Assembly: GCF_003336755.1 (NCBI RefSeq)
Contig: NZ_QMDI01000006.1
Coordinates: 496,001 to 560,000 of the forward strand
Direction: 5' to 3'
Source: Elioraea thermophila (ex Habib et al. 2022)
GTDB lineage: Bacteria; Pseudomonadota; Alphaproteobacteria; Acetobacterales; Acetobacteraceae
DNA length: 64,000 bases
Shown one piece after another: positions 25,851-35,181 of the stretch. The position numbers were made by a program, and so were the translations under genes. The notes beneath the pieces were generated by a model, which worked only from the letters and a program-made list of their open reading frames with translations, searched no databases and had not been told where the DNA came from. Each line of letters starts with the position of its first letter. Position 1 is the stretch's first letter.

Positions 25851-26687
25851 TCAGGCGGCGGCGGGTGCGCGGGCAGTGCGCACGGCGCGGGCGAGCGCGC
25901 GCACCTGATCCAGCACCGCCTCGACGGTGCCTGGGCGCGGTCTGCCCTCGGCGTCGAGACGGTCGGCGATGGTGTCGATCAGGGCGGAGGCGACGACCGC
26001 GGCATCGGCGTGGCGCACCACCGTCGCCGCCTGCTCCGGCGTGCGCACGCCGAAGCCGACGGCGATGGGAAGCGCGGTCGCCGCGCGCAGGCGGGGAATC
26101 GCCTCGGCGAGATGGGCTTCGGTCGCGGTGCGCGTGCCGGTGATGCCGGTGATGGAGACGTAGTAGACGAAGCCTCCCGCACCGGCGAGCACGAAAGGCA
26201 GGCGCTCGGGCCCGGTGGTGGGGGCGACGAGGCGGATCATGTCGAGCCCCGCCGCGCGCGCAGGGCCATCGAGCTCCTCGGACTCCTCGGGGGGCAGGTC
26301 GACGACGATCAGCCCGTCAACGCCGGCGGCGGCGGCATCCGTACAGAACCGCGCGACACCGTAGGACAGGATCGGGTTGAAGTAGCCCATCAGCACGACC
26401 GGGGTCACGTCGTTCCCTACGCGGAACGCACGCACCAGATCGAGCGTTCCGGCGAGTGTCGCGCCGGCCTTCAGCGCCCTCTGCCCGGCGCGCTGGATGG
26501 TCGGCCCGTCCGCCATCGGGTCGGAGAAGGGCATGCCGACCTCGATGACGTCCGCCCCCGCCGCGGGCAGCCCGGCGAGCAGGGCGGCGGTGGTGTCGCG
26601 ATCGGGGTCGAAGGCCTCGACGAAGGGGATCAGCGCGCCGCGGCCCTCCGCACGCGCCCTGGCGAAGGTGGCAGCAAGGCGGCTCAC
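25851..26687 (-). CDS. trpA: Tryptophan synthase alpha subunit
   Basis: 278 residues. Cleaves indole-3-glycerol phosphate to indole and glyceraldehyde 3-phosphate. Seen: [13 protein letters not shown] (family usually FI/VTAGDP, here slightly changed), [19 protein letters not shown] with the catalytic Glu and Asp, [33 protein letters not shown] and [14 protein letters not shown] start overlapping the trpB stop (GTGA), so alpha and beta subunits are translationally coupled. Confidence 0.95.
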   Translation of the reverse strand: MSRLAATFARARAEGRGALIPFVEAFDPDRDTTAALLAGLPAAGADVIEVGMPFSDPMADGPTIQRAGQRALKAGATLAGTLDLVRAFRVGNDVTPVVLMGYFNPILSYGVARFCTDAAAAGVDGLIVVDLPPEESEELDGPARAAGLDMIRLVAPTTGPERLPFVLAGAGGFVYYVSITGITGTRTATEAHLAEAIPRLRAATALPIAVGFGVRTPEQAATVVRHADAAVVASALIDTIADRLDAEGRPRPGTVEAVLDQVRALARAVRTARAPAAA

Positions 26688-27901
26688 AGCGCCACCCCGA
26701 GCGCGTTGGCGACCGTGAAGATGTCCTTGTCGCCGCGGCCGCAGAGATTCATCAGCACGATCGAATCCCGGGGCCGGCCGGGCGCGAGCTTGGCGACGTG
26801 GGCGAGGGCGTGTGCCGGTTCCAGAGCCGGAATGATTCCCTCCGTGCGCGTACAGAGCTTGAAGGCCTCGAGCGCCTCCTCGTCCGTCACCGCGACGTAC
26901 TCCACACGGCCCAGCTCCTTGAGCCAAGCGTGCTCCGGCCCCACACCGGGATAGTCGAGACCGGCGCTGATCGAGTGCGCCTCCAGGATCTGGCCGTCCT
27001 CGTCCTGCAGCAGGTAGGTGCGATTGCCGTGCAGCACACCGGGCCGCCCGCGCGACAGCGACGCCGCGTGCTCGCCCGTCTCCAGCCCCTTGCCGGCGGC
27101 CTCGACGCCGATCAGACGCACACCGGGGTCGTCGAGGAAAGGGTGGAAGAGCCCCATGGCGTTGGAGCCGCCGCCGATCGCGGCGACGCACACGTCGGGC
27201 AGCCGGCCGGTCATCTCCTTCAGTTGCGCCTTCGCCTCCTCGCCGATGACGGACTGGAAGTCGCGCACCATGGCGGGGTAGGGGTGGGGGCCGGCGACCG
27301 TTCCGATCAGGTAATAGGTGTCTGCGACGTTGGCGACCCAGTCGCGCAACGCCTCGTTCATCGCGTCCTTCAGCGTCGCCGCACCCGCCGTCACCGGCTT
27401 CACCTCGGCGCCCAAGAGTTTCATGCGGAACACGTTGGGCGACTGCCGGGCGACGTCGGTCGCCCCCATGTAGATGGTGCAGGCAAGCCCGAACAGGGCG
27501 CAGACGGTGGCGGTGGCGACGCCGTGCTGGCCCGCGCCCGTCTCGGCGATGATGCGGGTCTTGCCCATGCGGCGGGCGAGCAGGATCTGGCCGATGCAGT
27601 TGTTGATCTTGTGCGCGCCGGTGTGGTTGAGCTCGTCGCGCTTGAACCAGATCTGCGCCCCGCCGAGTTCGCGGGTGAGGCGTTCGGCGAACCACAAGGG
27701 CGAGGGCCGGCCGACGTAGTGGGCGAGCAGGCGGCGGAACTCGGCCTGGAACGCCGGGTCGGCCTTGGCGTCCTCGTAGGCGCGTTCGACCTCGAGGATC
27801 AGCGGCATCAGGGTTTCGGCGACGTAACGGCCACCGAAGGGGCCGAAATGGCCCCGCGCATCGGGCCCGGTGCGGAAGGAGTTCGGGAGCGGGGCGTTCA
27901 C
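26684..27901 (-). CDS. trpB: Tryptophan synthase beta subunit
   Basis: 405 residues. PLP enzyme that joins indole and serine. Seen: [21 protein letters not shown] start, PLP lysine in [10 protein letters not shown] at about residue 98, [13 protein letters not shown], the phosphate loop GGGSNAMG at about 243, and [16 protein letters not shown]. The GTG at 27901 has GGAGGTG at 27911-27905. The preceding gene is a dienelactone-hydrolase-like gene rather than trpF itself, an insertion into the usual trpF-trpB pair. Confidence 0.96.
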   Translation of the reverse strand: MNAPLPNSFRTGPDARGHFGPFGGRYVAETLMPLILEVERAYEDAKADPAFQAEFRRLLAHYVGRPSPLWFAERLTRELGGAQIWFKRDELNHTGAHKINNCIGQILLARRMGKTRIIAETGAGQHGVATATVCALFGLACTIYMGATDVARQSPNVFRMKLLGAEVKPVTAGAATLKDAMNEALRDWVANVADTYYLIGTVAGPHPYPAMVRDFQSVIGEEAKAQLKEMTGRLPDVCVAAIGGGSNAMGLFHPFLDDPGVRLIGVEAAGKGLETGEHAASLSRGRPGVLHGNRTYLLQDEDGQILEAHSISAGLDYPGVGPEHAWLKELGRVEYVAVTDEEALEAFKLCTRTEGIIPALEPAHALAHVAKLAPGRPRDSIVLMNLCGRGDKDIFTVANALGVAL

Positions 27902-27929
27902 GCGGCACCTCCGAGGGTCGAGCCCCGCC

Positions 27930-28826
27930 TCATAGGGCAGAAACCGCGCGAGGGGAACGCGCCCCGGCTTCTCGCCCGCCGAGCAAGGCACGCCGGACGG
28001 CTGCGCGCAGGATCCCGTCCGACAGCCGCGTGCTTTCCGCACATCCCCCACCCGCCACGCCGAGCCGCCGACAGCGCGCGACCGCCCGCCGCCGCCCGTC
28101 GGCGTCGCCGGCCCGCCACGTCTCGCCCGAGCCCTCCTCGCGCCAAAGCCCCGGCGCGATCTCGACGAAACGGCAGGGCGCGTAGGAGACACCCTTCGGA
28201 TCCTGCCAGCGCCCCGCCCCGCTGTCCCAACCGTGCGGCGCACCGGGCAGGCCGTAGATCTCCACCGGCGACCCACCCGCGCGCAGGTGGGGCACGAGGT
28301 CGAAGCAGGCGTGCGGGCAGGTGTAGGTGTCGGCGAGCCCGACCAGGATCACGATCGGCGCGCCCGTCGTCGTCATGTCGGCATAGCGCGTCTCGCAGCC
28401 GGGATAGAGCGCGAGGTGCAGGGCGAAGGCACGGGAGCCGGCGAAGCGGCGCAAGGCGGCGCGCCAAGCCGCACTGCCGCCCTTGGAAAGGCCCAGCACG
28501 CCGATCCGCCCGGGATCGAGCCGCGGGTCGGCGGCGAGTACGGCCAGCGCGGCGTGCGCATCGCGCGCCATGTGTTCGGAGGTGAGGCGCTCCTGGTCGT
28601 GCACGGTGCGGCGGATGCCGCGCGGGCCGAAATGGTCGAGCATCGCGACCGCCACGCCCTCGGACCGCAGCAGGGCGGCGTAGCGCCGGTGCCAGCGCAA
28701 GAGGCCGCCGGACCCATGGATGAACAGCATCGCCGGCCAGGGGGGAGGCGAAGGCGGGAGATGGAGTTCGCCCGCCAGAACGACGCCGTCCTCGGCCCGC
28801 ACGGACAGCGGCTCGAGCATGCTCAT
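27930..28826 (-). CDS. Dienelactone hydrolase family protein within the trp gene series
   Basis: 298 residues, alpha/beta-hydrolase. Seen: oxyanion-region [16 protein letters not shown], nucleophile elbow [13 protein letters not shown] with Ser replacing the Cys of classical dienelactone hydrolase, [10 protein letters not shown] with the acid residue, and GAPHGWD with the catalytic His. Closest in feel to DLH-family proteins of unknown substrate. The start overlaps the trpF stop (ATGA) and trpB starts 28 bases after its stop, so it is cotranscribed with the tryptophan genes. No role in tryptophan synthesis is known for this family. The C-terminal 60 residues are rich in Arg and Gly and look unconserved. 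Confidence 0.82.
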   Translation of the reverse strand: MSMLEPLSVRAEDGVVLAGELHLPPSPPPWPAMLFIHGSGGLLRWHRRYAALLRSEGVAVAMLDHFGPRGIRRTVHDQERLTSEHMARDAHAALAVLAADPRLDPGRIGVLGLSKGGSAAWRAALRRFAGSRAFALHLALYPGCETRYADMTTTGAPIVILVGLADTYTCPHACFDLVPHLRAGGSPVEIYGLPGAPHGWDSGAGRWQDPKGVSYAPCRFVEIAPGLWREEGSGETWRAGDADGRRRAVARCRRLGVAGGGCAESTRLSDGILRAAVRRALLGGREAGARSPRAVSAL

Positions 28827-29476
28827 GCGGCGCGGGCGGCGGTGACGAAAGCGCGGATCAGCGCGGGGTCCTTCTCGCCGGGCGCGCGCTCCACCCCCGA
28901 CGAGACATCGACCCCCGGCGCGCCGCTGGCGCGGATCGTTCCCGCCACGGTGTCGGGCGTGAGGCCGCCGGCGAGCAGCCAGGGCAGAGGGCAGGCGAGG
29001 CCGGCCAGCATGGCGGCGTCGATCGCCACCGCATTGCCGCCGGGCCGCGTCGACCCGGGCGGAGGCTTGGCGTCGAACAACAGGGCATCGGCGACCGGGG
29101 CGTACGCGGCGACGGCTTCCTCGGCTTCGGCCCGCGAGCCGACACCGACCGCCTTCAGCACCGGCAGGCCGAAACGCTGCCGGATCTCGGCGACCCGGTC
29201 GGGCGGCTCGTGGCCGTGCAGCTGGATCCAGTCGAGCGGGACCTGGCGGAGCACGGCGGAAAGGTCGTCGTCCGCCGGGTCGACGAACAGACCGACCAGG
29301 CCGGGGCCGCCCGGGGGGCGGGCGGCGGCGAGTGCGGCGGCGACCTCGACGCTCACCGCCCGCGGCGAGCGGGGGAAGAACACGAGTCCGACGAAATCGG
29401 CCCCTGCCTCGGCGGCGGCCGTGAGCGCCGGCGCATCGCGGACGCCGCAGATCTTCACCCGAACGCGAGCACTCAT
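28823..29476 (-). CDS. trpF: Phosphoribosylanthranilate isomerase
   Basis: 217 residues. Seen: [33 protein letters not shown] with the catalytic Cys, [35 protein letters not shown] and [12 protein letters not shown] followed by [16 protein letters not shown]. Complete TIM barrel of normal length. Its start overlaps the pyrF stop and its stop overlaps the next start, so pyrF-trpF-DLH form one coupled unit. Confidence 0.95.
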   Translation of the reverse strand: MSARVRVKICGVRDAPALTAAAEAGADFVGLVFFPRSPRAVSVEVAAALAAARPPGGPGLVGLFVDPADDDLSAVLRQVPLDWIQLHGHEPPDRVAEIRQRFGLPVLKAVGVGSRAEAEEAVAAYAPVADALLFDAKPPPGSTRPGGNAVAIDAAMLAGLACPLPWLLAGGLTPDTVAGTIRASGAPGVDVSSGVERAPGEKDPALIRAFVTAARAA

Positions 29477-30210
29477 GCCGCGAGGGAGGTGGCGATGGCG
29501 CGGGCGGCGGCGAGGGGGTCGGGCGTGCGCGTGATCGGCCGCCCGATGACCAGCCAGTCCGCACCCGCCGCAACCGCCTCGGCGGGAGTCATCGTCCGCC
29601 GCTGGTCGTCGGCCAGGCTGCCCGCGGGCCGGATTCCCGGCACGACCAGGACCGGATCGGGGCCGAACGCGGCCCGCAGGGCGGCCACCTCGCGCGGCGA
29701 ACAGACGAGCCCGTCCGCCCCCGCCGCCAGGGCAAGGCGAGCGAGACGAAGCACGGCGGCCTCCGCGGGCCCGGCGAGCCCGATCGCGTCGAGATCGGGG
29801 CCCTCGAGCGAAGTGAGCACGGTGACGGCGAGCAGCAGCGGGCGCGGGCGTGCGGCGGTCTCGGCAGCCTCGCGGGCGGCGGCGATCATCGCCGCGCCTC
29901 CTGCGGCGTGCAGGGTGAGCATGGCGGCACCGAGGCGAGCGGCGGAGCGCACCGCCCCGGCCACCGTATTCGGGATGTCGTGCAGCTTGAGATCGAGGAA
30001 GACGGGAACCCCCGCCTCGGCGATGTGCGCCACGCCGGCCGGGCCCGCGGCGATGAACAGCTCAAGCCCGACCTTGACCAAGCCGACGGAGCCTCGGAGG
30101 GCGCGGGCAAGCGCGGCGGCGGGCTCGACCTCGGCGAGATCGAGCGCCACGATCAGCCGTTCGGCCGCCGCTGCAGGCCGCCCGATCATGCCCGGCCGGA
30201 GGAGGGACAC
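29473..30210 (-). CDS. pyrF: Orotidine 5'-phosphate decarboxylase
   Basis: Up to 245 residues. Last step of UMP synthesis. Seen: [24 protein letters not shown], catalytic [13 protein letters not shown] with the D-x-K-x-x-D array, [24 protein letters not shown] and VVPGIRP. Two starts are possible: the GTG at 30210 and an ATG at 30189 seven codons later; neither has a convincing ribosome site and the shorter form is closer to family length. Overlaps trpF by 4 bases. Confidence 0.94.
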   Translation of the reverse strand: MSLLRPGMIGRPAAAAERLIVALDLAEVEPAAALARALRGSVGLVKVGLELFIAAGPAGVAHIAEAGVPVFLDLKLHDIPNTVAGAVRSAARLGAAMLTLHAAGGAAMIAAAREAAETAARPRPLLLAVTVLTSLEGPDLDAIGLAGPAEAAVLRLARLALAAGADGLVCSPREVAALRAAFGPDPVLVVPGIRPAGSLADDQRRTMTPAEAVAAGADWLVIGRPITRTPDPLAAARAIATSLAA

Positions 30211-30238
30211 GACGTGCGGCGAACCCGCCCCGCTCCCC

Positions 30239-30577
30239 TCAGCGGGCGGGGGCGAGCGCCGTCGACGACGAGGGCGCAGCCTTCGCCGCCTCCGCCTGGC
30301 GCAGCTTGTCCTTCAGCGCCGCGATCTCGGCCTGCAGGGCCTCGACCGAAGCGGCGAGCTTGCGCGCGCGACGGCGCGCGGAGACGGCCGAGACCCAGGT
30401 GACGGTGGCGCCCAACAGGTAGAAGACGGCGGCGACCGCCAAGGCGGCCACCGCGAGCGGCACCTCGACTCGGGTGTCGAACGGCCAGAGCCCGACCGAG
30501 ACCGGGGCGACGTTCGCCACCACGAACAAGACGACGAGCACTGCAAAGACGAGGGTGACGAGCCAGACGAGACGCAT
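30239..30577 (-). CDS. LapA-domain (DUF1049) inner-membrane protein
   Basis: 112 residues. Two membrane helices ([20 protein letters not shown] and [18 protein letters not shown]) separated by the [13 protein letters not shown] turn typical of LapA/DUF1049, then a cytosolic coiled coil ([26 protein letters not shown]). LapA relatives in E. coli (YciS) assist lipopolysaccharide assembly; the role here is inferred. Located between ihfB and pyrF as in many alphaproteobacteria. Confidence 0.88.
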   Translation of the reverse strand: MRLVWLVTLVFAVLVVLFVVANVAPVSVGLWPFDTRVEVPLAVAALAVAAVFYLLGATVTWVSAVSARRRARKLAASVEALQAEIAALKDKLRQAEAAKAAPSSSTALAPAR

Positions 30578-30643
30578 GGTCCTCTCCTTCTCCGTCCTGC
30601 GCCGGCGGCGCTCTTCCGCGGCCCAACGAAACCTGTCGCGACC

Positions 30644-30964
30644 TCACCCCGTCCGTTCGGCGACGGCGGCTTCGCTCGTCTTCGCCATGCGGTTGATGCG
30701 TTCCCGCAGGTCCTTGCCGGCCTTGAAGAAGGGCAGACGCTTGGCGCCGACCGCCACGGTTTCGCCGGTGCGCGGGTTGCGGCCGAGCCGAGGCTGGCGG
30801 GTCTTCGCCGTGAAGGCGCCGAAGCCGCGCAGCTCCACCCGCTCGCCACGCGCCAAGGCGGCGGTGATCTCCTCGAACACCGTGCTGACGATGGCCTCGA
30901 CGTCGCGCTGCAACAGGTGTGGGTTGCGGCGCGCCAGTTCCTCGATCAGCTCCGAGCGCGTCAT
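30644..30964 (-). CDS. ihfB: Integration host factor subunit beta
   Basis: 106 residues, DNA-bending HU/IHF family. Seen: [62 protein letters not shown] with the DNA-intercalating proline loop, and [23 protein letters not shown] precedes the ATG. The usual upstream neighbour rpsA is absent; sppA lies 105 bases upstream in the same direction. Confidence 0.95.
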   Translation of the reverse strand: MTRSELIEELARRNPHLLQRDVEAIVSTVFEEITAALARGERVELRGFGAFTAKTRQPRLGRNPRTGETVAVGAKRLPFFKAGKDLRERINRMAKTSEAAVAERTG

Positions 30965-31069
30965 CGCCTCAGCCGCCCCTGCTCCCGCCAGCCGACGCCC
31001 CTCGCGGCATGGCCACCCTCACCGCCCGTACCGCCGGCAGCGCGCTGACGCGCCCTTCGCCAAACCCCC

Positions 31070-31987
31070 TCATCGCGTGGGACTTTGCCAGAGGAAGATC
31101 CCCTGGTCAAGCCTAAGCTGTTCATTCCACAAGGCTTTTCCGGCCTCTCGCACGACCCGCGAAATGAGTCGCCGCTGCACCGGCTCCGCCAGGTCACGCA
31201 CGGGCAGCGTCGTTCCCACCCCCTTCTCGGCTGCCAGCCAGGCCCGCGCCTCGGCCTCGCCGCCGATGGCGTCGATCAGCCGCGCCGCCAGCGCCTGGCG
31301 CCCGGTCATCACCCGGCCATCGGCCAGCGCCCGCACCTCCTCCTCGGCCAACCGCCGTCCCTTCGCCACCATGGCGACGAACTGGGCGTGGAGGTCGCGC
31401 ACCACCGCCTCGAGCGCCGCCCGCCCCTCCTCGGTCAGCGGCCGGAACGGGCTCGGCTGGTCCTTCAGACGGCCCGAGGTGATGGCTTCCGACCGCACGC
31501 CGAGGCGTTCGAGCAGGCCGGAGAACTCCGCCGTCTGCAGGATGACGCCGATGGAGCCGGTGACGGTGGCCTCGCGGGCGAAGATCCGTTCCGCCGGCAG
31601 GGCGACCATGTACCCGGCGGAAGCCGCCGTGCCGCCCATCACCGCGACCACGGGTTTGCGCTCGGCCACCTGGCTGATCGCGCGATGGAGGGCCTCGCCG
31701 CCGGCCACCGTGCCGCCCGGGCTGTCGATGACGACGATCAGGGCCTTGGCGCGGTCGTCGCGCGCGATCTGGGCAAGCGCCTCGTCGCGCTCGCGGTCCT
31801 CGGCGATCACACCCTCGACGCTGAGGCGGGCGACGTAGCCGCCGAGCAGGCCGCGCGCAGGCCCCACCTCGGAGGCGGCCCACAGCCCGACGGCGACGAG
31901 CACGGCGACGATGGCGGCCAGACGCCAAAAGGCGAGGCTGCGCTTGAGGCGGCGGCGATCGATCAGCAGGTCCGTTTCGAGCGACAT
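31070..31987 (-). CDS. sppA: Signal peptide peptidase SppA (short form)
   Basis: 305 residues, membrane-anchored serine protease degrading leftover signal peptides. N-terminal membrane helix at about 20-40 (FWRLAAIVAVLVAVGLWAA). Catalytic Ser in MGGTAASAGYMVALPAERIFA and the catalytic Lys in ITSGRLKDQPSPFRPLTEEGR; VVIDSPGGTVAGGEALHRAI shows the crotonase-like core. The single-domain form is usual for alphaproteobacteria. The ATG is preceded by GTGCTAGGCC exactly 7 bases away, which suggests a leaderless transcript. Confidence 0.93.
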   Translation of the reverse strand: MSLETDLLIDRRRLKRSLAFWRLAAIVAVLVAVGLWAASEVGPARGLLGGYVARLSVEGVIAEDRERDEALAQIARDDRAKALIVVIDSPGGTVAGGEALHRAISQVAERKPVVAVMGGTAASAGYMVALPAERIFAREATVTGSIGVILQTAEFSGLLERLGVRSEAITSGRLKDQPSPFRPLTEEGRAALEAVVRDLHAQFVAMVAKGRRLAEEEVRALADGRVMTGRQALAARLIDAIGGEAEARAWLAAEKGVGTTLPVRDLAEPVQRRLISRVVREAGKALWNEQLRLDQGIFLWQSPTR

Positions 31988-31994
31988 CGCCCCT

Positions 31995-32004
31995 GGCCTA
32001 GCAC
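31995..32004 (-). promoter_or_regulatory. GTGCTAGGCC element directly before sppA
   Basis: The 10-mer GTGCTAGGCC reads on the minus strand and ends 7 bases before the sppA ATG, so that a -10 box TAGGCC would start transcription at the A of the ATG. The identical 10-mer at the same distance precedes mntR. No clear -35 box. Confidence 0.4.
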
Positions 32005-32036
32005 GGGCGCCCCGCTCGAGGCCATGCGGGGCCCCT

Positions 32037-33017
32037 TCACTCGAGCACGAGACCGAGCCCGCGGATCAAGGGCCAGTAGATCGCGCGCTCGGCGTCGATG
32101 AGGGCACGGTGTTCGGCAGGCCCCCCGGGAAGGGGGTCGAGCCCGATCTCGCGCATGCGCGCCTGCACCGCAGGGTCGGCGACACTCTCGGCAAGCACGG
32201 CGGCGAGGCGAGCGGCGATCGCGTCCGGCGTGCGGGCCGGCGCGGTCAGACCCTGCCAGGCGAAGGCGGCGAAGCCCTGGAGGCCCAAGGCCTCCTCCGC
32301 CGTCGGCAGGTCGGGGAAGGCCTCCAGCCGGGCGGGCGAGAGCACGCAGAGCGGACGGACGCGACCGGAACGCAGCAGCTCCCGTCCCGCCGCGACATCG
32401 ACGATCGCCGCCTCGACGGTGCCGGCGAGCAGGTCGTTCATCACCGGCGCCATGCCGCGATAGGGCACGTGGTTGAAGCGCACGCCCGTATCGCGCGCGA
32501 GGCGTTCCATGGCGAGATGGTGCGGCGAGCCCTGGCCCGGCGTGCCGAAGTCGATCCTTCCCGGCTCGGCGCGGGCGCGTTCGATCAGCTCCCGCGCCGT
32601 GCGGGCGGGCGAGCGGTCGGCGGCGGTCAGCACGAGGTGGAAGCGTGCCATCAGCCCGAGGGGGCGGAGGTCGCGATCGATGTCGAAGGGGAGGTTCCGG
32701 TACAGGGCGGGGTTGAACACGGTGGTCTCGTTGCCGGCGGTGAACACCGTGTAGCCGTCCGGAGGCGCGGTGGCTGCCGCCTGGGCGGCGACGTTGGTGG
32801 CGGCGCCGGGTCGGTTCTCGATCACCACCGGCACGCCGAGGCGACGGCTCATCTCCGCTCCGATCAGGCGAGCGAGCACGTCGGTGCCGCCACCGGCGGG
32901 GTAGCCGACCAGCCAGCGGATGGGCCGATCCGGCCAGGTTTGCGCGCGGGCGGCGGGTGTAGCCGCCGTGGCGGAGGTGGCGGCAAGGGCGAGAAGGCGG
33001 CGGCGGGAGAGGCGCAT
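32037..33017 (-). CDS. Bug-family periplasmic solute receptor
   Basis: 326 residues with a Tat-like export signal (MRLSRRRLLALAATSATAAT, cleavage near ARA). Seen: WPDRPIRWLVGYPAGGGTDVLARL, the ENRPGAATNVAAQAAATAPPDGYTV loop and GTPGQGSPHHLAMERLARDTG. Typical Bug/TTT receptor. No TctA or TctB genes accompany it. It starts 28 bases after the P450 stop on the other side of the junction in the order P450, receptor? In fact the receptor precedes sppA by 49 bases and follows the P450 gene by 27 bases on the same strand, so P450-receptor may be cotranscribed. Confidence 0.9.
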   Translation of the reverse strand: MRLSRRRLLALAATSATAATPAARAQTWPDRPIRWLVGYPAGGGTDVLARLIGAEMSRRLGVPVVIENRPGAATNVAAQAAATAPPDGYTVFTAGNETTVFNPALYRNLPFDIDRDLRPLGLMARFHLVLTAADRSPARTARELIERARAEPGRIDFGTPGQGSPHHLAMERLARDTGVRFNHVPYRGMAPVMNDLLAGTVEAAIVDVAAGRELLRSGRVRPLCVLSPARLEAFPDLPTAEEALGLQGFAAFAWQGLTAPARTPDAIAARLAAVLAESVADPAVQARMREIGLDPLPGGPAEHRALIDAERAIYWPLIRGLGLVLE

Positions 33018-33044
33018 GGGCTCGGTCTCCGATCGGGTCGATGC

Positions 33045-34274
33045 TCAGGCGAGACGAACGGGAAGCGAAAGGAAGCCGCGGAAGCGTGCCCGCCCGCCGC
33101 GCACCGGCGGGCCGGCGGGTTCGTAGGCCGGGAAGCGGGCGAGGAAGCGGGCGATGGCGATCCGCCCCTCGAGGCGGGCGAGAGCGAGGCCCGCGCAGAT
33201 GTGCGGGCCCGCGCCGAAGGCGAGGTGTCGGTTCGGGCGGCGGGCGACGTCGAAACGATCGGGGTCGGGAAACTGCTCGGGGTCGCGGTTGGCCGCCCCG
33301 ATGCAGAGGGTGAGATAGGTGCCGGCGGGGATCGCCACGCCGCCGATCTCGGTGTCGCGCGTGGTGCGGCGGTTGCCGAACTGGTTCGAGCTCTCGTAGC
33401 GCAGCATCTCCTCGATGGCGGTCGCGATCAGGCCCGGATCGTCGACAAGCCGCGCGCGCTCGCGCGGAAACCGTATCAGGAGCTCGAGCCCGTTGCCGAT
33501 CAGGTTGGTCGTCGTCTCGTGCCCGGCGTTGAGCAGGAAGATGCAGTTGTGCAGGAGTTCGTGCTCGGTCAGGCGCTCGCCGTCCGCCTCGCCCTGAATG
33601 AGGCGGGTGAGGATGTCGGTGGCGGGGTCGCCCGGGCGGCGGCGGCGGTCGGCGACGAGGACGCGGAGATAGTCGAGGAACTCCTCGACCGCCCGGTTGC
33701 CGCGCGCGAGCTGCTCTTCGCTCAGCACGGGTTCGAGCGCGCCGAGGATGGCGAGCGACCAGCCGCGCAGCGGCCCCCGCTCGTCGCGCGGCACGCCGAG
33801 CAGGTTGCCGATCACCTCGACGGGGATGCGCGCGGCGAAGTCCTCGATCAGATCGGCCTCGCTACGATCCGCCATCGCATCGAGCAAAGCATCGACGAGG
33901 CGGATCAGATCGGGCTCCATGGCGGCGATCGCGCGCGGTGTGAGCGCGCCCGCGATCAGCCGCCGCACGCGGGTGTGCAGCGGCGGGTCGTTGAAGACGA
34001 GGCTCGTCGTATGGTGCGCGTAGAGCGGGGTGTCGCCGAACTTGGGGCGGAACTCGCGCGTCTTGTCGGAGGAGAAGGTTTCGGTGTCGCGGTAGACCCG
34101 GTCGAGATCGGTCCAGCGCGTGAGGAAGACCCCGCCGTCGGGCAGGCGATGGACGGGGGAGAGACGGCGCAGCGCGGCGTAAGCGGGATAGGGATCGTCG
34201 TAGAAGGCAGGCGGCAGCGTACGCAGATCGAACGTCTCGACGATCGCCCGCTCGTCCATCGCGTCCGCGAGCAT
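33045..34274 (-). CDS. Cytochrome P450 (bacterial class I type)
   Basis: 409 residues, soluble. Seen: DPYPAYAALRRLSPVHRLPDG N-terminus, I-helix oxygen-binding NAGHETTTNLIGNG, K-helix ExxR in EEMLRYESSNQFGNRRTT, IGAANRDPEQFPDPDRFDVARRPNRHLAFG, and the haem-ligand loop FGAGPHICAGLALARLEGR with the proximal Cys. Resembles CYP107-like hydroxylases; substrate unknown. The start at 34274 has GGGAGGGG upstream; a longer frame to 34331 is unsupported. No ferredoxin gene is adjacent, so the redox partners are elsewhere, possibly including the FNR at 12.1 kb. Confidence 0.93.
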   Translation of the reverse strand: MLADAMDERAIVETFDLRTLPPAFYDDPYPAYAALRRLSPVHRLPDGGVFLTRWTDLDRVYRDTETFSSDKTREFRPKFGDTPLYAHHTTSLVFNDPPLHTRVRRLIAGALTPRAIAAMEPDLIRLVDALLDAMADRSEADLIEDFAARIPVEVIGNLLGVPRDERGPLRGWSLAILGALEPVLSEEQLARGNRAVEEFLDYLRVLVADRRRRPGDPATDILTRLIQGEADGERLTEHELLHNCIFLLNAGHETTTNLIGNGLELLIRFPRERARLVDDPGLIATAIEEMLRYESSNQFGNRRTTRDTEIGGVAIPAGTYLTLCIGAANRDPEQFPDPDRFDVARRPNRHLAFGAGPHICAGLALARLEGRIAIARFLARFPAYEPAGPPVRGGRARFRGFLSLPVRLA

Positions 34275-34341
34275 GCCGGTCCCCTCCCCTTCGTTGGCGC
34301 CGAGTGTGGCGTGCCGCCGGGGCGGCGGCAACGGGGGACGA

Positions 34342-35097
34342 TCAGCCGGGGGCAGCCGGCGCGGGGCGGCGACGGCGCTTCGCCTGCGGCGGCGGGGGCT
34401 CGGGCGGCGGGGTCTTGTTCGTGTAGCGGCACCAGCGGGCGGCGGCGCAGCGCCAGCACTCGGGCTTGCGCGCCTTGCAGACGTAACGGCCGTGCAGGAT
34501 CAGCCAGTGGTGCGCGTCGCGCAGGTACTCGGGCGGCACGCGCTTGACGAGCTCCTCCTCGACCGCGCGCGGGGTCTTGCCCGGCGCCAATCCGGTGCGG
34601 TTGCCGAGGCGGAAGATGTGGGTGTCGACCGCCATCTCGGGCTGGCCGAAGGCGACGTTGAGCACGACGTTGGCGGTCTTCCGCCCCACCCCCGGCAGGG
34701 CCTCGAGCGCGACGCGATCCGCCGGCACCTCGCCGCCGTGGCGTTCGAGCAGGAGGCGGGAGAGTTCGGCGACGTTGCGCGCCTTCGCCTGCCACAGCCC
34801 GATGGAACGGATGTAGGGCGCGATGCCATCCGCGCCGAGTTCGGCCATCGCGCGCGCGTCCGGCGCGCGGGCAAACAGGGCGCGGGTTGCCTTGTTCACC
34901 GCGGCGTCCGTCGTCTGGGCGGAAAGCACGACCGCGACCAGGAGCTGGAAGGGGGTGGCATACTCGAGTTCCGAACGCGGGTTCGGGTGCGCCGCCGCCA
35001 GCGCCTCGAGGAAGGGGCGCACGTCGTCGGCCGGCATGCGGCGCGACGCCTTGGGCTGGGGTTTCGGCCGGCGCGAACTCGGCTTGGGCTCGGTCAT
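34342..35097 (-). CDS. nth: Endonuclease III
   Basis: 251 residues from the ATG at 35097 (a GTG sits immediately before). DNA glycosylase/AP lyase for oxidised pyrimidines. Seen: helix-hairpin-helix ALPGVGRKTANVVLN with the catalytic Lys, AVDTHIFRLGNR with the catalytic Asp, and the [4Fe-4S] cluster cysteines in C-x6-C-x2-C-x5-C (VCKARKPECWRCAAARWC). The N-terminal 20 residues are a basic, low-complexity tail. Divergent from the DUF2244 gene, a common alphaproteobacterial pairing. Confidence 0.95.
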   Translation of the reverse strand: MTEPKPSSRRPKPQPKASRRMPADDVRPFLEALAAAHPNPRSELEYATPFQLLVAVVLSAQTTDAAVNKATRALFARAPDARAMAELGADGIAPYIRSIGLWQAKARNVAELSRLLLERHGGEVPADRVALEALPGVGRKTANVVLNVAFGQPEMAVDTHIFRLGNRTGLAPGKTPRAVEEELVKRVPPEYLRDAHHWLILHGRYVCKARKPECWRCAAARWCRYTNKTPPPEPPPPQAKRRRRPAPAAPG

Positions 35098-35142
35098 CAC
35101 GGGCGGTGATGCGGCGGGTGGGCGGCCGACGCAAGGCGGGGC

Positions 35143-35171
35143 TTCACGGGCCCGGCGGACCGTCCTAGGCT
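35143..35171 (+). promoter_or_regulatory. Candidate promoter of the DUF2244 gene
   Basis: TTCACG (35143-35148), 17 bases, TAGGCT (35166-35171) inside CCTAGGCT, 10 bases before the ATG at 35182. The leader would be nearly absent if that ATG is used. Confidence 0.4.
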
Positions 35172-35181
35172 ATGGCCAACG

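Noticed and set aside
31911-34547. An 878-codon plus-strand frame across a Bug receptor and P450
   Set aside because: Antisense to two genes with complete motifs; composition typical of an artefact.
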